Below are positions 1 to 4,981 of a DNA stretch of 6,422 bases, in pieces (positions within the stretch are counted from its first letter, which is position 1; every line of letters begins with the position of its first letter). Below the pieces are notes generated by a model, which saw only the letters and a list, made by a program, of their open reading frames with translations, was not told the origin of the DNA and did not search any database. The position numbers and the translations under genes are program-made. The DNA comes from Actinomycetes bacterium (GTDB lineage Bacteria; Actinomycetota; Actinomycetes; Actinomycetales; Cellulomonadaceae), in assembly GCA_023425905.1 (NCBI GenBank), contig JAFABT010000160.1, forward strand, positions 1 to 6,422. The letters run 5' to 3'.

Positions 1-2
1 GG

Positions 3-671
3 GCCGACCGTGGCGCCCCGGACGTCGGTGCGGTGCAGCTCGACACGGTCAAGCTCGCGAGGACCCGCTGGCTCGAGCAGGTCGGTCAGGGCCTGCCGCC
101 GCGGTGGAGCGTCTCCCTCGAGGAGACCCTGCCGGGAGTTGGCGCGATCGCGTCGGCGATGCGGGACGCGGTCTCCCGGCTCGGCCTCGCCGCGCGGCCC
201 TCCCGGCTCGCGTCGGCGCTCGCGGTGCTGGCAGGGCTGGTCGGCGCGCTCGCGACGGTCGCCGGATCGGCGGCCCTGGGCGCGTGGCTCGTCTCGGGGT
301 CCTCGGGGACGGCACGGGCCGACGGCACGGTGCTGTGGTCGCTCGGCTGGGGCGGGGTGGCCGGCGTCGTCGCTGGGTGCACGGTTGCGTCGGTCGCGCT
401 CGCGCTCGGCGCGCGGGCGGCACGGCACCGGGCGGCTGCGAGGCGGTCGTCGCTCGTGCTGCGGGACGGACGGGCGTTGCTCTCCGAGGTCGTCGACGCG
501 CAGCTCGTCGCGCCCACGGAGGCGGTGCTCACGGATCACGAGACGGTGCGCTCCGCGACCCGCCCGTCGATCGACGCCGGCGGTGTCTCGCGCGACGCGG
601 ACGCGGACGGCGGCTCCCGCGTCGGGACCCGACCGTCGGACCGGTCCACGCCTGAGGTGCCGGCGGAGTAG
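3..671 (+). CDS. C-terminal part of a YfjP-like (dynamin/Era-type) membrane GTPase, 5' end outside the window
   Basis: The reading frame is open to the left edge and stops with TAG at 669-671, giving 222 visible residues. No G-motifs are visible because the G domain would lie upstream. What is visible is a short amphipathic stretch ending in LPPRW, then two hydrophobic helices at about residues 69-97 and 109-137 separated by a short Gly/Ser/Ala loop, then an Arg-rich patch (about 138-148), a helix containing a VVDAQLVAP segment, and a polar Asp/Arg/Ser-rich tail of about 45 residues. This two-helix hairpin with a following V-x-P-V/T helix resembles the C-terminus of actinobacterial 50S-ribosome-binding-GTPase-like proteins (YfjP family), as I recall them, and these often sit near ssb and ettA. 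The protein is probably anchored in the cytoplasmic membrane with its GTPase domain inside the cell. The family call is an inference; it could be another two-helix membrane protein. A GTG at 33 lies in frame but is very unlikely to be the true start, because coding continues upstream of it. Confidence 0.6.
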   Translation, partial: ADRGAPDVGAVQLDTVKLARTRWLEQVGQGLPPRWSVSLEETLPGVGAIASAMRDAVSRLGLAARPSRLASALAVLAGLVGALATVAGSAALGAWLVSGSSGTARADGTVLWSLGWGGVAGVVAGCTVASVALALGARAARHRAAARRSSLVLRDGRALLSEVVDAQLVAPTEAVLTDHETVRSATRPSIDAGGVSRDADADGGSRVGTRPSDRSTPEVPAE

Positions 672-684
672 CGCCGCTCGCGCG

Positions 685-702
685 CGTCCACACCTCCGGA
701 CG
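685..702. repeat. Inverted repeat CGTCC-N8-GGACG, copy 1
   Basis: The arms at 685-689 (CGTCC) and 698-702 (GGACG) are perfect complements around an 8-base spacer that begins ACAC. The element starts 14 bases after the stop codon of the upstream gene. It could be a weak terminator stem, an operator half-site pair, or chance in GC-rich DNA. The second copy 70 bp downstream makes chance somewhat less attractive. Confidence 0.4.
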
Positions 703-709
703 GGAAGCC

Positions 710-718
710 TCATCCACA
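710..718 (+). promoter_or_regulatory. DnaA-box-like 9-mer TCATCCACA
   Basis: The 9-mer differs at one position from the consensus DnaA box TTATCCACA. A weaker relative, GCGTCCACA, lies at 684-692, and GCGTCCACT at 754-762. The location before a single-stranded-DNA-binding gene would suit DnaA-linked regulation. A lone near-match is weak evidence, and the match alone cannot distinguish a DnaA site from another factor's site. Confidence 0.3.
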
Positions 719-754
719 GCTACGGGAGGCCGCGAGTCGGCGTGCCGGGCGGCG

Positions 755-773
755 CGTCCACTCTCGACGGACG
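755..773. repeat. Inverted repeat CGTCC-N9-GGACG, copy 2
   Basis: The arms at 755-759 (CGTCC) and 769-773 (GGACG) flank a 9-base spacer starting ACTC. The left part shares the 10-mer GCGCGTCCAC with copy 1 (682-691 and 752-761). The element lies 39 bases before the ssb start codon, so it could act as an operator or as a leader hairpin for ssb. Confidence 0.4.
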
Positions 774-801
774 AGGGCCGCTGCAGACCGGCCCGCAGCC
801 T

Positions 802-807
802 GAGGAG
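802..807 (+). promoter_or_regulatory. Ribosome-binding site of ssb (GAGGAG)
   Basis: GAGGAG ends five bases before the ATG at 813. It is the clearest Shine-Dalgarno sequence seen in the window and fixes the start of the SSB gene. Confidence 0.75.
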
Positions 808-812
808 CAGTC

Positions 813-1322
813 ATGAGCGAAGCCGTCACCCTCACCGTCGTCGGCTGGGTCGCCACCCAGCCGCGGCTCCACATCGCCGCGTCCGGCGCCGACTTCACGT
901 CCTTCCGCCTCGCCACGACGCCGCGCCGACGCGGCGCGGACGGCACCTGGACCGATGGTCGGACGGAGTGGTTCACCGTGAAGACGTGGCGCACGGCCGC
1001 GCACGACGTCGCGGCGTCGCTCGCGAAGGGGCAGCCCGTCATCGCGACCGGACGCCTCGTCACGCACGAGTGGCAGGCCGAGGACGGCCCCCGCACCGAC
1101 CTCGTCCTGGAGGCCCGAGCCGTGGGGCACGACCTCACGCGCGGCCGGGCGAGCTTCGTGCGCACGCTCCACGAGGCGCCGGGGGAGGACCCGGACGCGG
1201 TCACGGACGGCGAGGACGAGGTCGACACCGCCCGCGGCGTCGACGACGGGCACCCGATCGCCGACCCGTTCGACGTCGAGCCGCCGAGCACCGAGCCGCG
1301 CGTCCTCGTCGACGCGAGCTGA
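813..1322 (+). CDS. ssb: Single-stranded DNA-binding protein, short paralogue without the canonical acidic tail
   Basis: This 169-residue protein has an SSB-type OB fold at about residues 4-108. Visible landmarks are the N-terminal strand VTLTVVGWVATQP, the FTSFRLATTPRR strand, the TEWFTVKTW segment with Trp53 and Trp59 in the usual DNA-stacking region, and the KGQPVIATGRL strand. The family binds single-stranded DNA during replication, repair, recombination or competence. The C-terminal third (about 120-169) is acidic and disordered-looking. It does not end in a DDDIPF-like tip, the motif that recruits partner proteins in housekeeping SSBs; the end is RVLVDAS. An internal IADPF at 149-153 only loosely recalls such a tip. 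The gene does not lie next to rpsF or rpsR, so the main ssb is probably elsewhere and this is a second, specialised copy. The start is supported by GAGGAG five bases upstream. The OB-fold call is firm; the specialised role is inferred. Confidence 0.88.
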   Translation: MSEAVTLTVVGWVATQPRLHIAASGADFTSFRLATTPRRRGADGTWTDGRTEWFTVKTWRTAAHDVAASLAKGQPVIATGRLVTHEWQAEDGPRTDLVLEARAVGHDLTRGRASFVRTLHEAPGEDPDAVTDGEDEVDTARGVDDGHPIADPFDVEPPSTEPRVLVDAS

Positions 1323-1372
1323 ACGGCGTCGGCCCCCCACGTGACGCGGGACCGGCCGCGGCCCCGGCCAAG

Positions 1373-1384
1373 TAGGCTGGGGCC
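1373..1384 (+). promoter_or_regulatory. Putative -10 element TAGGCT giving a leaderless ettA mRNA
   Basis: TAGGCT at 1373-1378 fits the actinobacterial housekeeping sigma-factor -10 pattern TANNNT. The final T is followed by six bases and then the GTG start at 1385, which puts the expected transcription start on or next to the G of the start codon. There is no Shine-Dalgarno sequence in this short gap, which fits leaderless initiation. No -35 hexamer at normal spacing is convincing. Confidence 0.6.
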
Positions 1385-3067
1385 GTGGCTGAGTTCATCT
1401 ATTCCATGTACAAGGCGCGTAAGGCGCACGGCGACAAGGTCATCCTCGATGACGTGTCACTCAACTTCCTCCCCGGGGCCAAGATCGGAGTGGTCGGCCC
1501 CAACGGAGCCGGTAAGTCGACGATCCTCAAGATCATGGCGGGCCTCGACACGCCCTCGAACGGCGAGGCGCGGCTGAGCCCGGGATACACCGTCGGCATC
1601 CTTCTCCAGGAGCCGCCGCTCAACGAGGACAAGACGGTCCTCGGCAACGTCGAGGAGGGCGTCGCCGAGATCAAGGGCAAGCTCGACCGCTTCAACGAGA
1701 TCTCCGCCCTCATGGCGGAGCCGGACGCGGACTTCGACACCCTTCTCGCCGAGATGGGCCAGCTGCAGGAGGCGATCGACGCCGCAGACGCCTGGGACCT
1801 CGACGCCCAGCTCGAGCAGGCGATGGACGCGCTGCGCTGCCCGCCGCCGGACGCCGACGTCTCCGTGCTGTCCGGTGGAGAGCGCCGCCGCGTCGCGCTG
1901 TGCAAGCTCCTCCTCGAGAAGCCCGACCTGCTGCTCCTCGACGAGCCGACGAACCACCTCGACGCCGAGTCCGTGCTGTGGCTCGAGCAGCACCTCTCGC
2001 AGTACCCCGGCGCGATCCTCGCCGTCACCCACGACCGGTACTTCCTCGACCACGTCGCCGAGTGGATCTGTGAGGTCGACCGCGGCCGTCTCTACCCCTA
2101 CGAGGGCAACTACTCGACGTACCTCGAGAAGAAGGGTGCGCGCCTCGAGGTCCAGGGCAAGAAGGACGCGAAGCTCGCCAAGCGCCTCGCCGAGGAGCTC
2201 GCCTGGGTCCGCTCGAACGCCAAGGGCCGTCAGACGAAGTCGAAGTCCCGTCTCGCCCGCTACGAGGAGATGGCTGCCGAGGCCGAGCGCACGAGGAAGC
2301 TCGACTTCGAGGAGATCCAGATCCCGCCGGGCCCCCGCCTCGGCTCGGTCGTCATCGAGGCCTCCGACCTCAAGAAGGGCTTCGACGAGCGCGTCCTCAT
2401 CGACGGGCTCTCCTTCACGCTTCCGCGCAACGGCATCGTCGGCGTCATCGGCCCCAACGGCGTCGGCAAGACGACGCTCTTCAAGACGATCGTCGGCCTC
2501 GAGCCGCTCGACGGCGGCACGCTCAAGGTCGGCGAGACGGTCTCGATCTCCTACGTCGACCAGTCGCGCGGCGGCATCGACCCGAAGAAGACGCTGTGGG
2601 AGGTCGTCTCGGACGGGCTCGACTACATCAAGGTCGGCAACGTCGAGATGCCCTCGCGCGCCTACGTCGCGGCCTTCGGCTTCAAGGGACCCGACCAGCA
2701 GAAGCCCGCGGGCGTGCTCTCGGGCGGTGAGCGCAACCGCCTCAACCTCGCGCTCACCCTCAAACAGGGCGGCAACCTCCTGCTGCTCGACGAGCCGACG
2801 AACGACCTCGACGTCGAGACGCTCGGCTCGCTCGAGAACGCGCTGCTCGAGTTCCCTGGTTGCGCCGTCGTCGTCTCCCACGACCGCTGGTTCCTCGACC
2901 GGGTCGCGACGCACATCCTCGCGTACGAGGGCACCGAGGAGAACCCGGCCTCCTGGTACTGGTTCGAGGGGAACTTCGCCTCCTACGAGGAGAACAAGGT
3001 CGAGCGCCTCGGACCCGACGCCGCTCGGCCGCACCGCGTCACGTACCGCAAGCTCACGCGCGGCTGA
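1385..3067 (+). CDS. ettA: Energy-dependent translational throttle protein EttA (ABC-F ATPase)
   Basis: This 560-residue protein has two ABC ATPase domains and no membrane segments, as expected for an ABC-F protein; E. coli EttA is about 555 residues. Domain 1 shows Walker A GPNGAGKST (38-46), Q-loop Gln75, signature LSGGE (162-166), Walker B with Asp186 and catalytic Glu187, and switch His216. The inter-domain linker (about 242-320) is basic and carries KGRQTKSKSRLARYEEM, typical of the EttA P-site-tRNA-interaction motif. Domain 2 shows GPNGVGKTT (356-364), Gln393, LSGGER (445-450), Asp469-Glu470 and His499. The insertion at about 95-140 matches the EttA arm that contacts ribosomal protein L1. 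EttA binds the ribosomal E site and gates the first elongation steps according to the ATP/ADP ratio. The GTG start follows a -10-like hexamer by six bases, which suggests a leaderless mRNA. The identity is secure; regulatory behaviour here is extrapolated from E. coli. Confidence 0.97.
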   Translation: MAEFIYSMYKARKAHGDKVILDDVSLNFLPGAKIGVVGPNGAGKSTILKIMAGLDTPSNGEARLSPGYTVGILLQEPPLNEDKTVLGNVEEGVAEIKGKLDRFNEISALMAEPDADFDTLLAEMGQLQEAIDAADAWDLDAQLEQAMDALRCPPPDADVSVLSGGERRRVALCKLLLEKPDLLLLDEPTNHLDAESVLWLEQHLSQYPGAILAVTHDRYFLDHVAEWICEVDRGRLYPYEGNYSTYLEKKGARLEVQGKKDAKLAKRLAEELAWVRSNAKGRQTKSKSRLARYEEMAAEAERTRKLDFEEIQIPPGPRLGSVVIEASDLKKGFDERVLIDGLSFTLPRNGIVGVIGPNGVGKTTLFKTIVGLEPLDGGTLKVGETVSISYVDQSRGGIDPKKTLWEVVSDGLDYIKVGNVEMPSRAYVAAFGFKGPDQQKPAGVLSGGERNRLNLALTLKQGGNLLLLDEPTNDLDVETLGSLENALLEFPGCAVVVSHDRWFLDRVATHILAYEGTEENPASWYWFEGNFASYEENKVERLGPDAARPHRVTYRKLTRG

Positions 3068-3552
3068 TGACGCGGCTCCACGTCCCCGTCCAGGTCCGCT
3101 GGTCGGATCTCGACGCCTACGGGCACGTGAACAACGTGGCCTTCCTCACCCTGCTGGAAGAGGCGCGCATCGCGGCCTTCTGGCGGGGTGAGGCGGTCGC
3201 GTCCGGCTCGGGGGAGCAGATCACGACCGCGCTGCTCGACGCCCGCCCGGGCGGGGGCACGGCGACGATCGTCGCCCGCCAGGAGGTCGAGTACCTCGCG
3301 CCGATCGGGTACCAGCGTCGACCGGTCGACGTCGTGCTGTGGATCGGCAAGCTCGGCGGAGCGAGCATCGAGATCAGCTACGAGGTCGTCGCGACCGACG
3401 ACGAGGGGGAGACCTTCGTCGCCGCGAAGGCCGCGACGACGCTCGTCCTCGTCGACACCGCGACGGGCACCCCGCGTCGCATCGCCGACGAGGAGCGCGC
3501 CGCGTGGGCGTCCTACGTCGAGGAGCCGGTGAGGTTCCGCCACACGCGGTGA
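3067..3552 (+). CDS. Single hot-dog-domain acyl-CoA thioesterase (4HBT/YbgC-FadM type)
   Basis: This 161-residue protein has the length of a single-domain hot-dog thioesterase. Residues 11-23 carry RWSDLDAYGHVNN, the conserved N-terminal motif of the 4-hydroxybenzoyl-CoA thioesterase/YbgC/FadM group; by alignment Asp16 is the probable catalytic acid. The long hot-dog helix follows (VAFLTLLEEARIAAFW), then the VEYLAPIGYQRRPVDVVLWI and SIEISYEV strands. It should hydrolyse an acyl-CoA or acyl-carrier thioester in the cytoplasm; the substrate cannot be read from the sequence. The ATG overlaps the ettA stop by one base (TGATG at 3065-3069), and no Shine-Dalgarno is evident just upstream, so translation is probably coupled to ettA. 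The same frame is open upstream to 2860, but that part lies inside ettA and would start in mid-gene, so the start at 3067 is preferred. The functional link between EttA and the thioesterase is unknown; shared transcription is the simplest explanation. Confidence 0.87.
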   Translation: MTRLHVPVQVRWSDLDAYGHVNNVAFLTLLEEARIAAFWRGEAVASGSGEQITTALLDARPGGGTATIVARQEVEYLAPIGYQRRPVDVVLWIGKLGGASIEISYEVVATDDEGETFVAAKAATTLVLVDTATGTPRRIADEERAAWASYVEEPVRFRHTR

Positions 3553-3557
3553 CCGAC

Positions 3558-3576
3558 CGGCGCGCGAGCCGCGCCG
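3558..3576. terminator. GC-rich hairpin between convergent genes, possible bidirectional terminator
   Basis: The arms CGGCGCG (3558-3564) and CGCGCCG (3570-3576) form a perfect 7-bp stem with a 5-base loop. The hairpin lies six bases after the stop of the + strand thioesterase gene and 14 bases beyond the tesB stop on the other strand. No T-tract follows on either strand, which is common for actinobacterial terminators but leaves function unproven. The 37-bp gap has no room for anything larger. Confidence 0.5.
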
Positions 3577-3589
3577 CGGCACCGATCCG

Positions 3590-4507
3590 TCAGGGGACCC
3601 GGACCATGCCCTCCTGGGCCATCGACGCGACGAGCGCACCGTCCTCGGCGTAGACCCGGGCGTGACCCAGGCCGCGCCCGCCCTGGGCGCTCGAGGTCGA
3701 CTGGGCGAACAGCAGCCACTCGTCGACGCGGACGTCGCGGTGCCACCACATCGCGTGGTCGAGGCTCGCGATCGACAGACCGGGCGTCGTCCAGGCGAGC
3801 CCGCCGCGGCGCAGCACCGGCTCGAGCATGACGAGGTCGCAGCAGAAGGCGAGCAGCGCCCGGTGGAGCACCTGGTCGTCGGGCACCGGCCCGCGCGCCC
3901 GGACCCACACGAGCTGATCACCTGCGCCCTGACGGTCCGGGCCGACGTAGATGTGCTCGTCCACGTGGTGGAGGTCGAAGGCGTTCTGCTCGGTCCAGAA
4001 CTTCGCGACCGGGTGGTCGATCTCGCTGAGCGCCTCCGCGGCGCTCGTGAGCTCGGTAGGGTCGGGTGCCGCCGGCATGGTGAGCGCGTACTCGATGCCG
4101 TCCTGGACGTCCTGGAACGAAGCCGCCATCGACAGGATCGGCCGTCCGGCCTGCAGCGCGTGAGTGCGCCGGGCCGAGAACGACCGGCCGTCACGCAGCC
4201 GCTCGACCGCGAAGTCGATGCCCTGGTCGGCGATGCCCGGCCGGAGGAAGTACCCGTGCATCGAGTGGGGCAGGCGCCCGTCGGGCACGGTGCGGGCGGC
4301 CGCGAGCAACGACTGCGCGAGGACCTGGCCACCGAAGACGCGGCCCGTGAGCTGGGGCAGCGAGTCGCCCTGGAAGTGGTCGGTCGCGAGGCTTGCGGTG
4401 TCGTAGGGATCCGGTGGCACCTCGCGGATGTCGAGCACCTCGAGCAGGCGGGTGACCGGGTCCGGCGTGGCCCCCGGCGGGACGTCGTGCCCGGACGGGC
4501 GGGTCAC
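3590..4507 (-). CDS. tesB: Acyl-CoA thioesterase II, TesB family (double hot-dog)
   Basis: This 305-residue protein has the tandem hot-dog architecture of TesB; E. coli TesB has 286 residues. The N-terminal half contains GRVFGGQVLAQSLLAAARTV (about 55-74) and HSMHGYFLRPG, both diagnostic. The C-terminal half contains SLDHAMWWHRD, EWLLFAQSTSSAQGGRGL and VASMAQEGMVR. Aligned with E. coli Asp204, Thr228 and Gln278, the catalytic residues are Asp224, Ser248 and Gln298, with the same 24- and 50-residue spacings. The Thr-to-Ser change is conservative. The enzyme hydrolyses medium- and long-chain acyl-CoA to free acid and CoA in the cytoplasm. The GTG start shares four bases (GTGA) with the globin stop, so translation is probably coupled. 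A 5-6 bp hairpin (4511-4524) covers the region where its ribosome-binding site would be. An extension of about 20 residues at the N-terminus precedes the first conserved helix. Confidence 0.95.
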   Translation of the reverse strand: MTRPSGHDVPPGATPDPVTRLLEVLDIREVPPDPYDTASLATDHFQGDSLPQLTGRVFGGQVLAQSLLAAARTVPDGRLPHSMHGYFLRPGIADQGIDFAVERLRDGRSFSARRTHALQAGRPILSMAASFQDVQDGIEYALTMPAAPDPTELTSAAEALSEIDHPVAKFWTEQNAFDLHHVDEHIYVGPDRQGAGDQLVWVRARGPVPDDQVLHRALLAFCCDLVMLEPVLRRGGLAWTTPGLSIASLDHAMWWHRDVRVDEWLLFAQSTSSAQGGRGLGHARVYAEDGALVASMAQEGMVRVP

Positions 4508-4938
4508 AGCGCACCGCCCGGTGCGTGCGTGGGGTGCGGGTCAGCGGCGTTGACGAGGGAGTGCGCTGCGCGCTCGAGGTAGTCCCACAGCGTCGCCTCG
4601 TGCAGCGGCGCGAGGTCGATCGCGGTCACAGCGGTGCGCATGTGGGCGAGCCAGCGGTCTCGCGCGTCGGAGTCGATGTGATAGCTCGCGTGGCGCATCC
4701 GGAGCCGGGGGTGACCGCGGGTCTCGGAGTACGTCGTCGGCCCGCCCCAGTACTGCTCGAGGAACGACGCGAGCCGGTCGATCGCCGGCCCGAGCTCGGC
4801 CTCGGGGTACATCGGGCGCAGCACGGGGTCGTCGGCCACGCCGCGGTAGAACTCGTCGACGAGGCGTCGGAAGGTCTCGCGACCGCCCACGGCGGCGTAG
4901 AAGGAGTCGGGGCGGTCGGTCGGGCTCACGGGGCCCAT
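4504..4938 (-). CDS. glbO: Group II truncated haemoglobin (trHbO/GlbO)
   Basis: This 144-residue protein matches the 2-over-2 globin fold of M. tuberculosis GlbO along nearly its whole length. Signature segments are FYAAVGGRETF, FLEQYWGGPTTYSETRGHP and RLRMRHASYHI. Haem-pocket residues expected for the group are present: Tyr31 (B10), Tyr44 (CD1), His83 (proximal F8) and Trp96 (G8). The protein should bind haem and O2 in the cytoplasm; proposed family roles include oxygen handling, NO or peroxide chemistry, and links to respiration and lipids in hypoxia. The frame is open upstream to a start at 5031, but that start would overlap ptsI by 50 bases and add 31 residues unlike any globin. The ATG at 4938 gives the normal N-terminus and leaves a 43-base gap to ptsI. 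The ribosome-binding site is weak (GATGAGA region), and a GTG at 4929 is possible. The C-terminal PHPTHAPGGAL extension is not part of the globin core. Confidence 0.95.
   Translation of the reverse strand: MGPVSPTDRPDSFYAAVGGRETFRRLVDEFYRGVADDPVLRPMYPEAELGPAIDRLASFLEQYWGGPTTYSETRGHPRLRMRHASYHIDSDARDRWLAHMRTAVTAIDLAPLHEATLWDYLERAAHSLVNAADPHPTHAPGGAL
4511..4524 (-). promoter_or_regulatory. Stem-loop over the tesB translation initiation region
   Basis: The arms GCACC (4511-4515) and GGTGC (4520-4524) pair perfectly around four bases, or as a 6-bp stem with two bases left. It lies 3 to 17 bases before the tesB GTG in the mRNA and within the last codons of glbO. It could hide the start region until ribosomes translating glbO open it. 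It is short and coding, so chance is possible. Confidence 0.35.
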
Positions 4939-4957
4939 CGTCTCATCACCGCAGCGG

Positions 4958-4980
4958 GCGTCGCCGTCCGCGTGCGACGC
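4958..4980 (-). terminator. Hairpin between ptsI and glbO
   Basis: The arms GCGTCGC (4958-4964) and GCGACGC (4974-4980) are perfect complements with a 9-base loop. The stem begins one base after the ptsI stop codon (4982-4984) and ends 19 bases before the glbO ATG. No T-tract follows in the direction of transcription. It could be a partial terminator lowering read-through into glbO-tesB, an mRNA stability element, or a translation-modulating structure. Confidence 0.4.
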
Positions 4981-4981
4981 G

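Larger units (their letters stand above)
672..812. other. Intergenic region between the GTPase gene and ssb
   Basis: These 141 bases hold no plausible gene. They contain two copies of a short CGTCC/GGACG inverted repeat, a DnaA-box-like TCATCCACA between them, and the ssb ribosome-binding site at the right end. I find no convincing TANNNT -10 hexamer, so the ssb promoter is not located. Transcription may instead read through from the upstream gene. Confidence 0.6.

Noticed and set aside
1310..1331. CGACGC/GCGTCG stem across the ssb stop as a terminator
   Set aside because: It is a 6-bp stem with a 10-base loop that includes coding bases and no T-tract, and CGACGC-type words are very frequent in this DNA.
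1341..1346. GTGACG as a -35 box for ettA
   Set aside because: It resembles TTGACG, but the spacer to TAGGCT is 26 bases, well beyond the usual 16-19.
1354..1363. GGCCGCGGCC palindrome between ssb and ettA
   Set aside because: A 10-bp G/C-only palindrome is common by chance at this GC content, and it cannot form a hairpin with a proper loop.
1457..3034. A 525-codon open frame on the - strand across ettA
   Set aside because: It is the mirror of ettA in GC-rich DNA. Its protein is a low-complexity Leu/Glu/Val/Arg/Asp mix with no domain motifs, while the + strand shows two complete ABC domains.
2983..4332. A 449-codon open frame on the - strand across the two thioesterase genes
   Set aside because: It is Arg/Ser/Pro-rich, crosses a convergent gene boundary and lies in a different frame from tesB. 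It shows no recognisable domain.
3662..4582. A 306-codon open frame on the + strand opposite tesB
   Set aside because: It lies antisense to a clear TesB protein and is composed mainly of Arg, Ala, Glu and Val without motifs.
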